Shown here piece after piece: positions 9,253 through 18,258 of a stretch of DNA of 64,000 nucleotides. This stretch comes from WVXP01 sp964348095 (GTDB taxonomy: Bacteria > Desulfobacterota > BSN033 > WVXP01). Every line of letters begins with the position of its first letter. The first letter of the stretch is position 1. A model generated the notes under the pieces. It was not told where the DNA came from and made no database searches. It was given only the letters and a program-made list of their open reading frames with translations. The translations under genes and the position numbers were made by a program. The stretch is from the NCBI GenBank assembly GCA_964348095.1, contig CAYGBK010000057.1, forward strand, positions 19,011-83,010, given 5' to 3'.

Positions 9253-10473
9253 ATGGTCGAGGCTTATGAAGAGAACCCCAAGAATGTGAAGAATGCGGAC
9301 ATCATCGTCGGCATTCCCTCATATAATGAGGGCAAACTGATCCAGTTCCCCACACAGACAGCTGACGAGGGCCTGACACAGTTTTATTCCGACCATCAAT
9401 CGGTAATTATCAACTGCGATAATCATTCAACCGATGGAACGCGAGAAGCCTTTTTGGGCGTCGCTACCCAAGTTCCCAAGATTTACATCTCTACCCCGGA
9501 GGGAGTCAGAGGGAAAGGCAATAATTTTCGAAACCTCTTCAAAAAGGCGGTAGACCTCAATGCCAAAGCGATTGTTGTCGTTGACGCCGATCTCAAAAGC
9601 ATCACTCCCCGATGGATCAAGAACTTAGCTGACCCCCTATTCAAAGGCTTTGGGTTTGTCGCTCCCCTTTACGTCAGGCATCGATTCGACGGGACCATAA
9701 CCAATACTATTGCCTATCCTTTGACGCGCGCTCTTTACGGCAGGAGGGTTCGACAGCCGATCGGAGGGGAGTTCGGATTCTCGGGCCAATTGGCCAAGGC
9801 CTATCTTGAGAACGAGATTTGGGGCGATCGGATCTCTCAGTTCGGCATCGACATTTGGATGATGACCCTTGCTATTACGAACAACATCCAAATCTGTCAA
9901 TCCTTTATGGGCAGACCAAAAGTTCACAAGCCGAAAGATCCAGCTGCTGATTTGGGCCCCATGTTCAATCAAGTAGTCGGCACAATATTTGGTCTTATGG
10001 GCCATTACAGCGACAGATGGAAGCATGTGAGATGGAGCAAGCCAACGGCTATTTTTGGATTCGGTTTGGGAGAGACGGAGATGCCTCCGGACATGACCAT
10101 TGAAAAAACAAGGCTCTATTCTCGATTCACCGAGGGTCTCAAACAGGTGATAGACCGATGGAAGGCTATTCTGGCGCCAGAGGTCTTTTCCAAGCTTACT
10201 GAAGTGGCAGATATGGCGCCAGACCTTTTCGATTTCCCTACCGAACTCTGGGCCCGAATACTTTTCGACTATGCTATCGCTTTCCGCAGAGAACAAGAGG
10301 AAGCCGATAGTCTCCTCGACTCGATCCAACCCCTCTACTATGGAAAGGTTCTCAGCTTTGTGAACAAGGTAGAGACCATGTCAACCCAACAAGCCGAAGA
10401 ACATGTGGAGGATCAGTGTATTATCTTTGAAGAGACAAAGCCCTACCTCATCAGGCGTTGGAACACGGGATGA
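9253..10473 (+). CDS. GT-A glycosyltransferase, paralogue of the one at 1873
   Basis: About 406 residues from ATG 9253, which has GGAGGAG 11 bases upstream; the frame is open back to 9142, but that part overlaps repeat A. It shares the layout of the 1873 gene: NADIIVGIPSYNEG, VVDADLKSI (DAD metal site), DGTITNTIAYPLTRALYG, RQPIGGEFGFS, QFGIDIWMMT and a similar C-terminal helical part ending in IRRWN. The metal motif differs (DAD against DSD) and so does the GGEF/GGDF loop, so donor or acceptor preference may differ. One enzyme could make glucosylglycerate and the other extend it, but that is inference. Confidence 0.75.
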   Translation: MVEAYEENPKNVKNADIIVGIPSYNEGKLIQFPTQTADEGLTQFYSDHQSVIINCDNHSTDGTREAFLGVATQVPKIYISTPEGVRGKGNNFRNLFKKAVDLNAKAIVVVDADLKSITPRWIKNLADPLFKGFGFVAPLYVRHRFDGTITNTIAYPLTRALYGRRVRQPIGGEFGFSGQLAKAYLENEIWGDRISQFGIDIWMMTLAITNNIQICQSFMGRPKVHKPKDPAADLGPMFNQVVGTIFGLMGHYSDRWKHVRWSKPTAIFGFGLGETEMPPDMTIEKTRLYSRFTEGLKQVIDRWKAILAPEVFSKLTEVADMAPDLFDFPTELWARILFDYAIAFRREQEEADSLLDSIQPLYYGKVLSFVNKVETMSTQQAEEHVEDQCIIFEETKPYLIRRWNTG

Positions 10474-10497
10474 TTGTTCGAAAGGTGCAGGCCCTCC

Positions 10498-10725
10498 ATG
10501 AAGCAAGGTGCAGCCCGAGAGGAACTCGAGAGAAAAAAAGGTGCCCTACGGGAGGAGATCGATCGGTTAGAAAAAGAGCTGGAGCAGCGAAAAAAGCAGT
10601 TGCTAGCCCATTCCATAAGACCTCATCAGCTTCTGGCCATCGAGGAGATTGAAGACAGAATCGGTCTCAGAAAGGACCAACTCCGGCTTGTAGAAGAGAG
10701 AATCTTGGGGGGAGAAGGGTCGTGA
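10498..10725 (+). CDS. Small coiled-coil protein
   Basis: About 75 residues, almost entirely charged heptad-like helix (REELERKKGALREEIDRLEK, then EIEDRIGLRKDQLRLVEERI) broken by HSIRPHQ. It begins 24 bases after the glycosyltransferase stop, with AAGGTG upstream of ATG 10498; a TTG at 10474 is an alternative start. I do not recognise the family. Its position suggests translational coupling to the glycosyltransferase. It could also be a chance open frame, but the regular helix pattern argues for a real gene. Confidence 0.5.
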   Translation: MKQGAAREELERKKGALREEIDRLEKELEQRKKQLLAHSIRPHQLLAIEEIEDRIGLRKDQLRLVEERILGGEGS

Positions 10726-10831
10726 GGGCCAGGGAGGCCATGCCACAAAACTCACACAGAGAAAAGAGAACGCTTCTACCTGACGGTCTCGACCGACACA
10801 GGGGGAAAACCCCTGAGGACAGAACCATCTT

Positions 10832-12814
10832 TTAACCGGCGATGCCCCTGCCCATTACCGTGGGGAAGAGTTTTTGATTGGTGTGGGGGAGAAAAAGGGC
10901 AGCAATAAACTCATCCATAAAATCGGTACGCACTGAAAGCTCAAAATAGGTCATCTTTTTGGCAACCGTCTCAGCTTTTTCAAAGGCATGATTTGAGACC
11001 AGCGCAATTCTGGCACCAGCCACCGAGCTATTCCCGATAAACTGAAATCGATCCAACGGCAGATCCGGCAACAGTCCGATAGTAATTGCTTTTTCGATGT
11101 TCAGGTAGTTTCCAAACCCACCAGCCACGAAAACTCGGTCGATAGCCGAGAAGTCTAGCCCAACACTCCGAACCAGGACTCTGGCGGCCGCGAAGACCGC
11201 CGCTTTCGACTTTATGAGATTACTGATATCGAATTCCGTAACCGCTATGTCCTTTCCGGTGCCTGACTCCTTTCCGAAGACCAGGACGAATTCGACTCCT
11301 TCTTCAGTCTTCTTCAACCGCCCGTTGGCCTGGTCCATGTCGAATTTTCCATCAGGATGAATCAAGGCATTTTCAAAGAGACCCCCAATGATATCGATGA
11401 ACCCGGAGCCGCAGATCCCCAGTGGCTTGGCCCCACCTATGGTAGACACCTCAACTTGTCCATCGGAAATTGAAGCCGACTGGATCGCCCCTTCGACCGC
11501 TCGCATCCCACACTTTGTTCCTCCACCCTCGAAAGCAGGCCCTGCCGATGCGCTACAACATACAAGCCATTCATTGTTTCCCAGAACGATCTCTCCATTC
11601 GTCCCAATATCGATAAGGATCGATTGATGAGATGAATCATCGATTCCAGAAGCCAGCACACCTGCCGTAATATCTCCACCAACATAACTACTTACCCCAG
11701 GCATGCAGGCAAGCAGACCATAGGGGTTGATTCGAATCCCGGCCTCAGCGGCCTTCAAGACTGGAAACGTATCCGCCGTCGGAATATAGGGCTCCAGTCG
11801 AATAAAGCAGGGCTCCAAACCAAGAAGGAGGTGGGTCATGGTGGTGTTCCCGGCGACGAGAATGGCCGTAACATCCTCCAAAGAAACCCCTTCCGATCGA
11901 ACCAGACGCTGAATAAGTTCGTTGATGTTGCCGATCACCGCTTGGTTAAGAGGCCCAAGTCCATTGGCAGTATCACACGCATAAATCATTCTAGAAATTA
12001 CGTCTTCGCCGTACCGGATTTGCGAATTATGACTCGCATAGGATGCCACAACCTGGCCCGTCACGAGATTCACCAATTGAACCACAACGGTGGTCGTCCC
12101 AACGTCCACAGCAACGCCAAAATTCTTCTTGCTTGTGTCTCCAGGCTCAACCTGAAGGATCCGAAGGCCTTGCGGTTCTCGCCCCAGGGTTACGGTAATC
12201 TTCCAATCACTTTGACGAAGAAGCCGAGCGAGTCTCTGAATCACGTCTAAGTCGATGTCCAAAACCGGGATGTCCCATTTCCTCCTTAATTCACGATAGA
12301 TCCTATCCAGGTCGGACAGATTGTCCTTTAGACTGGGATGGGGCAACTGGAGGTAGACTTTTGATGTTAAGGGGCTATAGAAGGGAACCTTTGCCTCCTC
12401 CTGAGGATGTCTCTCAACATAAGCGGGCTCGCTGTATGCGACTGCACCACCTTCCGTCAGTATCTGCTCTCCCTCCATGCGGGATTCCGGAGGTATTTCA
12501 ACCTCCACGTTCCCTTCAACCGGAGTTTGACACGCCAGAATATATCCTTCCTGGAGTTCCTCTTTGCTCAGAATCGAAAAATATTTGGAACGGTCCGCCA
12601 CAGTGCTCCCACTGATTTTGACCTTGCATTTCCCACAAACCCCTTGTCCACCGCATACGTTGTTGATGTGAACACCCGCAATGCCGGCAGCCTCCAGGAG
12701 TGTCACGCCTTTTTCGATTGTAGCCTTTTTTTCATCCGGGAGGTAGACAACCTCAAAAAACTTCGTCGCCTTTCCCTTCCCTCGCTTCTTTGGCTTCCTC
12801 TTGAATTCCATCAC
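10832..12814 (-). CDS. RACo-like ferredoxin/ASKHA protein (corrinoid protein activator type, DUF4445)
   Basis: 660 residues. The N-terminal [2Fe-2S] ferredoxin-like domain has Cys54, Cys60, Cys63 (VCGGQGVCGKC) and Cys95 (ILACQTPVE). A linker leads to a large ASKHA ATPase-fold domain (VAVDVGTTTVVVQLV, ILVAGNTTMTHLLLGLEP, LIDIGTNGEIVLG, VAGGFGNYLNIEKAI). Proteins of this design reductively reactivate the cobalt of corrinoid proteins in methyl-transfer pathways, at the cost of ATP. No corrinoid protein or methyltransferase gene is adjacent; the cooC gene at 29982 is the only other related gene in the window. GGAG precedes the ATG at 12814. Confidence 0.85.
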   Translation of the reverse strand: MMEFKRKPKKRGKGKATKFFEVVYLPDEKKATIEKGVTLLEAAGIAGVHINNVCGGQGVCGKCKVKISGSTVADRSKYFSILSKEELQEGYILACQTPVEGNVEVEIPPESRMEGEQILTEGGAVAYSEPAYVERHPQEEAKVPFYSPLTSKVYLQLPHPSLKDNLSDLDRIYRELRRKWDIPVLDIDLDVIQRLARLLRQSDWKITVTLGREPQGLRILQVEPGDTSKKNFGVAVDVGTTTVVVQLVNLVTGQVVASYASHNSQIRYGEDVISRMIYACDTANGLGPLNQAVIGNINELIQRLVRSEGVSLEDVTAILVAGNTTMTHLLLGLEPCFIRLEPYIPTADTFPVLKAAEAGIRINPYGLLACMPGVSSYVGGDITAGVLASGIDDSSHQSILIDIGTNGEIVLGNNEWLVCCSASAGPAFEGGGTKCGMRAVEGAIQSASISDGQVEVSTIGGAKPLGICGSGFIDIIGGLFENALIHPDGKFDMDQANGRLKKTEEGVEFVLVFGKESGTGKDIAVTEFDISNLIKSKAAVFAAARVLVRSVGLDFSAIDRVFVAGGFGNYLNIEKAITIGLLPDLPLDRFQFIGNSSVAGARIALVSNHAFEKAETVAKKMTYFELSVRTDFMDEFIAALFLPHTNQKLFPTVMGRGIAG

Positions 12815-13148
12815 TGATGCTCCAATTCTTTCTCAAACCCGCACCCGCTGGTAAAGTAACCACGCACCACAGGGTTCTGTCAAGTTGACATCTCGCCCCA
12901 GGTTTCCCCAGTTTCCGGCTAAAGGCAGTGGTCGTGGCAAGGACAGGTCCACGGCCGTGCCGTTTAAAGATGGACCATTGCTGGGAGCGAATCGAACTCT
13001 TTGGGGAATCAGGGTTTATCTCGAAGGCCCCTACACCGAGAATGGGATTTGCCGTCCCATAGGCGGGACAACGGATAGGCTTAGAATTGTTCAGGTTCCA
13101 AATCTGGATAGTGCTCGTAGCGGCAAACTGCCGCTCTCATATTTAGCC
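12815..13148. other. Intergenic region with one hairpin
   Basis: The only structure I see is a perfect 7-bp stem AGCGGCA-AAC-TGCCGCT at about 13119-13135, just past the fmdB-like stop. It has no U-tract on either strand. The 97-codon open frame at 12885-13178 is not protein-like and is not called. Confidence 0.4.
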
Positions 13149-13340
13149 TCAGGTATAAGGACCTGGACTACATGGTGATTCCTTGGATCCCGCCCCTGCC
13201 GAACTAAAGGAGGACATGAGTCTCTCGACGCCCCTTCTGTGACATGCTGGGCACAGAAGTCCGCCGTCTTCCTCGTTAGTTCCCCGGATCATCTCGAAAA
13301 TGTGGCCACAGGCCTTGCAGCGATACTCATAAATCGGCAT
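13149..13340 (-). CDS. FmdB-family zinc ribbon protein
   Basis: A 63-residue protein starting MPIYEYRCKACGHIFE, the hallmark N-terminus of the FmdB/CxxC-CxxC-SSSS family. The second cysteine pair is LLCPACHRRG and it ends in a Ser/Gly-rich tail (MSSFSSAGAGSKES). The four cysteines should bind zinc. ATG 13340 is preferred because AAGGAG lies 8 bases upstream; ATG 13346 is only 2 bases from it, and the longer reading to 13394 adds an unrelated sequence. The function of this family is poorly known; it was first described near formamidase and methanol/amide utilisation genes. Confidence 0.85.
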   Translation of the reverse strand: MPIYEYRCKACGHIFEMIRGTNEEDGGLLCPACHRRGVERLMSSFSSAGAGSKESPCSPGPYT

Positions 13341-13800
13341 CGGCATGACTCCTTGGGTTCGATTTAGGATACAGTCACTGACCCTCCTAACCACTTCTTA
13401 TTATAATCAGGCTCAGAGGGTTTTCAAGGGCGAGATCTACCATCATTTGCATGGAAAAAGGATCAAGGTGAATTGCAGATGATACGGTCAGTTTCACCCG
13501 AAAAGGTCCTCGAAACAAACCTCGGCAAATTCCTGATGTTCCCACGTGGCGGAGGAGCACTACTGAAGGGGGGAACTGAACCCATGCGCGTCAACTCGTG
13601 CACAGCAGTTTGGCCTGCCACAGGCGGAGATTTTAGACGTTCAAAAGACCGAGCCCAAGAAGGAGTCAGAAAAAGCGAGGAAAAGGGGCATTCTTCAATG
13701 ATCTCAAGTTACTTCAGCCTCAATTGCATCTGCGATACGGTGGCGCTTTTCTGAGAAAAATCGAGGCACACCCGGTCCAACGCCTCCGCAAAAGATCAGG
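13341..13800. other. Intergenic region with no supported feature
   Basis: Between the fmdB-like start and the right arm of repeat A. A 93-codon open frame at 13473-13754 has no recognisable protein character. I see no promoter, RNA or repeat here. Confidence 0.4.
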
Positions 13801-14103
13801 GTAGAATCATCAAAACTCAATGAACACGGACGAAGAACCGGAGTGTCACATGACAAAGCCTGAGATCCAAACATAAGAGCTCAGAGACAAAGCAGGAATT
13901 ATGGGTTGACAGCATCGGTAGCTGATCGAGGGGTTACCTGTGTAAAGACTTGATTCCTAATGGTATTTCGGTCTGATGACATGGTGGCATTGGGATTTGT
14001 TTTGACTTACGGATTTTGACATTTAGGATTGATTTTCGGACCCCCTCGAACGATTTCACCAATCGGCTGTCAATGGGAGGCCGAAACTCAAGAAACTCCA
14101 GAA
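13801..14103 (+). repeat. Long inverted repeat A, right arm
   Basis: Partner of 8890-9150 in opposite orientation. It starts at TAGAATCAT and ends 20 bases before the first ATG of the histidine kinase gene, so it supplies that gene's entire upstream region. Within it, 21 codons before the kinase and in the kinase frame read DPLERFHQSAVNGRPKL; the left arm reads DPLEQFHQSAVNGRPKL. The repeat could therefore descend from coding DNA. Confidence 0.8.
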
Positions 14104-14122
14104 ACCCAGTTCCTTGACAAAA

Positions 14123-16003
14123 ATGAGCGTAGCGAATAGACTGAACCTATCAATCCCTGTCGTAAATCCCTTCAGGATCCCCATGACCAATGCCTTTTAT
14201 GATAAGGATCTCGTCGATTACCTAAAAAAAAACCCTGCCCTCAGGAAATCTGAATTATCAGAAGATGATCTAAAAGAGCTGGCCCAAGCCATCCATGAGG
14301 ATGTGGTCGCTGACAACATTAGGACTGTCATCGACGAGGCCGAGCACATCATTACGATCGATCCCAGTTTGACAGAAAAAGAGATTCTGACAGCTGCTGT
14401 AAAAGACATCGCCCAGTTCTTACAAGCGGACGCAGCATCGATCAGGATCTATGATCCTGTGAAACATCAGATGGAATCTTACGGATCTTATCGCCACGAG
14501 GAATCGATTCGGGAGCACGCTGTTCCTTACGAGGATTCGATTGCTGGAGAGGCAATGAAGACCGAAAAAAGCATCACCATCCCCAACATCCTCAAGGAAC
14601 CACGGTATAAGAACAAAGATATCATGACACGGTTGGGCCTGAACTCTATGATGGCCGTACCCTTTCACATCCATCGTTTTTCTATGGCGGAGCGGGATAT
14701 CCGGGGAACAATTCAGGTCTATTACAAGGAGTCGGATCGGAGATTTCACGAGGTCGACATTCGAGTGGCTGAAATGCTTGCCCGACGTGTCACCTTTGTC
14801 ATCGCCAATAAAAGGATATTGGACCTCAGAAGGTTGAACGAACAGAAAGAGAGAATTGTCGAGATAATCTTTCAGAGGTTGGGGAAGCGTGAGGGTATAC
14901 GGATGAAAGACGTCTTCACCCTCATTATCCCGGAGTTGGCCGATATAATATGGGTTCAGAGCTGTGCCTTTTTCTCGGTCAGTCCAGATCGGATGCAGGT
15001 CATCCTTGAAGCGGGTTACCCTGAAAAAGGGGGCTATCATGGTGTGGGCAAAGTCTTTTCAGTCAATGACGAGCCTTACTTTAGTGCAATCATTCATCAA
15101 TCCGCCATACTTGGGGAATACGAAGACGAAAAGATCTACCCTTCTTATATCCTGATTGACAATCCCCGTCGCAGTCGATTGCTTACGGAAGATCTTCGGC
15201 GGTTTGCCATGACTCAGAATATCAATTCTATCCTTTACGTTCCCATGAAAACTCGCGACGTGATCAACTACTTCCTCGCCTTTGATGCCCTAGACAAACA
15301 CACCAGTTTCACAGGTGAAGAGATTGAACTCCTCGTTTTTTTTGGAAAGGAATTGATGAAAGCAGCAAAAATCGAGCAACTGGACGACATTCTTCATGAT
15401 TTCAAGAATCCGGCCATTGCAACCGCAGGATTTGCAAAAAGGGTGAAGAATGTTCTGGAAAAGGGAGATTTTGAGAAAAAAAGGGAGAAAGTTATCCGAG
15501 ATCTGGACATTGTGCTACGCGAAGCTTCAAGAATGCAGGAAATGGCCTATAGCGTCTACGGAGCCGGGAAAGAAGAGGACGTTGACATGACGGAAAAACT
15601 TGCACATCGGCTCGAGCTCAACAGAGAGGCCATACGGGAGCTGAAGCGTCGCAACATAAAAATAGTCAAAAATCTTAAGACATCTCTGCGGGTTAGATGC
15701 TATCCACTCCATATGGAGAGGGTTTTCGACAACCTGCTTAGTAACGCGACTCAGGCCATTCCGGAAAAGGGCGGACACTTGGTTGTTACGACGTATCCAA
15801 TGGATCAATGGGCAGTGGCGGAGATCAGTAACACCGGGACGATTTCTGAAGCAGAGAGGGAGCAAATTCTCGATGGAGAGACCAAAGGGAGAGGGCTCCA
15901 TATTACAAACCGTCTGGTGAAGATCCTGGGTGGCCGGATTGAACTTGAAGGAGAAGATAACCACACGACCTTTCGCGTCTACCTACCGCGGGTGGTCGAC
16001 TAA
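14123..16003 (+). CDS. GAF-domain sensor histidine kinase
   Basis: About 626 residues, without membrane helices, so a cytoplasmic sensor. Two GAF-like domains (roughly residues 70-210 and 265-420) precede a kinase core. The phospho-acceptor is His425 in ILHDFKNPAIATAGFAKR. The ATPase part has the N box (ERVFDNLLSNATQAIPEK) and a G2-like GRGLHITNRLVKILGGRIEL. The G1 DxGxG box is degenerate (EISNTGTIS), so catalytic strength is uncertain. No response-regulator gene is adjacent. The start is unclear: TTG 14114, ATG 14123, or ATG 14183, which has the best ribosome site (CAGGA). Confidence 0.85.
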   Translation: MSVANRLNLSIPVVNPFRIPMTNAFYDKDLVDYLKKNPALRKSELSEDDLKELAQAIHEDVVADNIRTVIDEAEHIITIDPSLTEKEILTAAVKDIAQFLQADAASIRIYDPVKHQMESYGSYRHEESIREHAVPYEDSIAGEAMKTEKSITIPNILKEPRYKNKDIMTRLGLNSMMAVPFHIHRFSMAERDIRGTIQVYYKESDRRFHEVDIRVAEMLARRVTFVIANKRILDLRRLNEQKERIVEIIFQRLGKREGIRMKDVFTLIIPELADIIWVQSCAFFSVSPDRMQVILEAGYPEKGGYHGVGKVFSVNDEPYFSAIIHQSAILGEYEDEKIYPSYILIDNPRRSRLLTEDLRRFAMTQNINSILYVPMKTRDVINYFLAFDALDKHTSFTGEEIELLVFFGKELMKAAKIEQLDDILHDFKNPAIATAGFAKRVKNVLEKGDFEKKREKVIRDLDIVLREASRMQEMAYSVYGAGKEEDVDMTEKLAHRLELNREAIRELKRRNIKIVKNLKTSLRVRCYPLHMERVFDNLLSNATQAIPEKGGHLVVTTYPMDQWAVAEISNTGTISEAEREQILDGETKGRGLHITNRLVKILGGRIELEGEDNHTTFRVYLPRVVD

Positions 16004-16077
16004 TTATCTGAATCTCCCCCGACACGATTGGGAAAACCGGTTCCTACAATCGAATTGCTAGTATATGGGAGAGCTCA

Positions 16078-17019
16078 ATGCATTTGGCCTCAAGAGTAGG
16101 GTTGGTCCTTTTCGTCGGTTCCATATTTTTGTTTTCCTGCGCCACAGGACCAAAACAACCGCCTAGAGGTAGCGCCGCCTATTATCACAATCGTATGGGC
16201 CTTGCTTTTCTGCAAAAGGGAGACTCCAAAAGGGCTATGGCCGAATTTCTAAAGGCGACTCAACTGGAGTCTCGATACGCCGACGCTCATTTCAATCTGG
16301 GAGTGACTTACTATCAGAAGGGAATGATAAACGCTGCCTCAGTTCAATTCGAAGAGGCCATAGATTTCGATCCGAACCACGCCGACGCTTATTACTACCT
16401 CGGACTTATATATCAGGGACGGAGAGATTTCAATGAGGCAGCCAAATCATACAGAAAAGCCATCAAAAAGAACCCTCGCCATGTCAGCGCCCTCTACAAT
16501 TTAGCCACAGTCTATGAGACCCTTGGAGATCTGGGAAAGGCCGCTTCCGAGCTTGAAAAGTATATCGACTTAGACCCCCAATCAGTCATTGCCAGGAACA
16601 GGTTAGGATCGATCCTCAACAGAATGGGCCTTCTCGATGATGCCATAGCACAGTTCCAGAAATCTGCTGCAATAGATTCATCAAATGCAGAAACCTATAA
16701 CCTGTTGGGTGTTACGTACTTCAAGAAAGAACGGTACGATGACGCCATTTCGGCATGGGAAATGGCGATAAAGGTAAATTCGAGTTATCCAGAGCCTATT
16801 TTCAATATTGGCCTGGTCCACCTGAAGATGGGACGGTTGGATCAGGCTATTGCGGCCTTCAAAGAGGCGATTACCCTTAAACCAGATTTCGCACTGGCAC
16901 ACCTCAATCTGGGAAAGGCCTATTACATGAAGAATATGAAGAAAGAAGCAGCCCGGGAATGGGATCGAGCCCAAGAGATCGATCCGGGGTTACGGTTAAA
17001 GGACATTTCTGGATCTTGA
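16078..17019 (+). CDS. TPR-repeat lipoprotein
   Basis: 313 residues with a lipoprotein signal peptide: hydrophobic LVLFVGSIFLFSC, lipid-modified Cys21. The rest is about eight tetratricopeptide repeats with the usual spacing (for example YADAHFNLGVTYYQKG, HADAYYYLGLIYQGRR, FALAHLNLGKAYYMKN). It should act as an envelope-anchored protein scaffold, as in PilF/NlpI-type or polysaccharide assembly proteins. It is followed after 26 bp by a secreted DUF151 protein, and both are likely one transcript. Confidence 0.85.
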   Translation: MHLASRVGLVLFVGSIFLFSCATGPKQPPRGSAAYYHNRMGLAFLQKGDSKRAMAEFLKATQLESRYADAHFNLGVTYYQKGMINAASVQFEEAIDFDPNHADAYYYLGLIYQGRRDFNEAAKSYRKAIKKNPRHVSALYNLATVYETLGDLGKAASELEKYIDLDPQSVIARNRLGSILNRMGLLDDAIAQFQKSAAIDSSNAETYNLLGVTYFKKERYDDAISAWEMAIKVNSSYPEPIFNIGLVHLKMGRLDQAIAAFKEAITLKPDFALAHLNLGKAYYMKNMKKEAAREWDRAQEIDPGLRLKDISGS

Positions 17020-17045
17020 GTGCCTGAACAGGGAAGGAGAAAACG

Positions 17046-17567
17046 TTGAAAAAATCGCTCTTACTTTTGTCTGTTGTTCTTCTGGTGATTGGAATCTCTG
17101 CCGGGATCTCCTGGTCAGAAGAGGAGACGAGGCTCAAGGAAATGAAGGTTATGAGAGTAAAGGTCGACCCTCTAGAAGGGAAATCCGTTGTGATATTGAA
17201 AGATATGGATGAGAGGAGGGTAATTCCAATCTGGATCGGCATTAGTGAGGCCAATGCCATTGCCCTCGAGATAAACGGTGTGGTCCCCCCCCGACCCATG
17301 ACCCACGACCTAATGAAAAACATTTTGGAAGGCCTTCATGCCCGGGTTCACCATATTCTCATTCATGATGTGCGGCAAAACATAATCTATGCGAGGATTA
17401 TTTTGAAACTGAATGGCAAAAAGATTCCCGTCGATGCACGGCCTAGTGACGCAATAGCACTGGCGCTCAGAGTAAAAGCCCAGATTTTTGTCACCGATGA
17501 CATCTATCGGAGCCTTTCTCTCGACCTAAAACAAGATCAAGGAAACGATTCAGAATTAAGCGTATAG
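17046..17567 (+). CDS. Exported bifunctional nuclease (BFN/DUF151) domain protein
   Basis: 173 residues. TTG start at 17046 with AAGGAG six bases upstream. Residues 1-25 form a clear signal peptide (KKSLLLLSVVLLVIGISAG). The mature part is a BFN/DUF151 domain: RRVIPIWIGISEANAIALEI, RPMTHDLMKNILEGL, IPVDARPSDAIALALRVKAQIFV. Family members are mostly cytosolic and some have reported DNase/RNase activity, so export is a notable variation. It follows the TPR lipoprotein gene by 26 bp. Confidence 0.85.
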   Translation: MKKSLLLLSVVLLVIGISAGISWSEEETRLKEMKVMRVKVDPLEGKSVVILKDMDERRVIPIWIGISEANAIALEINGVVPPRPMTHDLMKNILEGLHARVHHILIHDVRQNIIYARIILKLNGKKIPVDARPSDAIALALRVKAQIFVTDDIYRSLSLDLKQDQGNDSELSV

Positions 17568-17650
17568 ACACCTCAGGGCTCGTTGCCACCCTGACTTAGC
17601 GTGTTTTGGGCTCCCTTCCCCTGATGAAGATCATCGACACGTTTTGAGTC

Positions 17651-17971
17651 TCAGTCGCGATCTGTTTCGAGAGATAGGTACCCTCCAGAACGCTTTCGCT
17701 GAAACAGTTCGGACCGAGCCTCTTTAACGTTTCGACCCTGCCCGCTGGAGACCAAAACAATGCGGTTCTTGACCCGCTCCACGAGAACCATGGACGTCAA
17801 AGACCCAAGGGAGGTCGCAACACCTTTTCCACCGGCCATAGCCATGTTCCCACAGACACACTGGACCTCACGATCAGCATGATCTCCTCCAAAAGATCGA
17901 AGGTCTATGATAGTGACGCATTTCTGAAATCCTTCGAACAGAATCATGGCGTTAGCCTCGCTCAGTGTCAC
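17651..17971 (-). CDS. Hypothetical protein
   Basis: 106 codons, GTG start, no convincing ribosome site. Some stretches look protein-like (KNRIVLVSSGQGRNVKEARS, MAMAGGKGVATSLGSLTSMVLVERV) but I recognise no family. It is convergent with the BFN gene and divergent from ppdK. It may be a decayed gene or a chance frame. Confidence 0.3.
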   Translation of the reverse strand: MTLSEANAMILFEGFQKCVTIIDLRSFGGDHADREVQCVCGNMAMAGGKGVATSLGSLTSMVLVERVKNRIVLVSSGQGRNVKEARSELFQRKRSGGYLSLETDRD

Positions 17972-18130
17972 TTCTCAATAGAAGTTAAATTCCCTTCCCT
18001 TCCTGTTGGCCCACTTCTGTCTCTGTGATCCTATCGCTATAGCAGGGTGAGGACATTGACCTTCAGCAGGCGAGAGCTGTCAACTGCCCGCTTAGGAATG
18101 CTTCGGTTGTCGAGAATCGACCTGAAACGG

Positions 18131-18174
18131 GCGCCAGGTGGGAATTCCTTTGAACCCTGGCGCAATTGATTTTT
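18131..18174 (+). terminator. Terminator-like hairpin before ppdK
   Basis: A perfect 8-bp stem GCGCCAGG / CCTGGCGC (18131-18138, 18156-18163) with a 17-nt loop, followed by AATTGATTTTT. It ends where the proposed ppdK promoter begins, so it may isolate ppdK from upstream transcription. Confidence 0.45.
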
Positions 18175-18193
18175 GAGGCCGAGATGATAGAAT
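18166..18193 (+). promoter_or_regulatory. Candidate ppdK promoter
   Basis: TTGATT (18166-18171), 16 nt, TAGAAT (18188-18193). It would start RNA near 18200 and agrees with translation from ATG 18259 rather than from the longer open frame. Confidence 0.45.
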
Positions 18194-18258
18194 CAGGATG
18201 GTACTATATTTGCACTAAGGGTGTTTTCCTCCCAAATTTCGCCTCAAAAAGGACCTAT

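Noticed and set aside
9637..10329. 230-codon frame antisense to the second glycosyltransferase
   Set aside because: The plus strand carries all glycosyltransferase motifs.
12885..13178. 97-codon frame on the plus strand
   Set aside because: No family resemblance, no ribosome site, overlaps the fmdB-like gene end.
13473..13754. 93-codon frame on the plus strand
   Set aside because: Low protein character and no conserved motif; probably intergenic.
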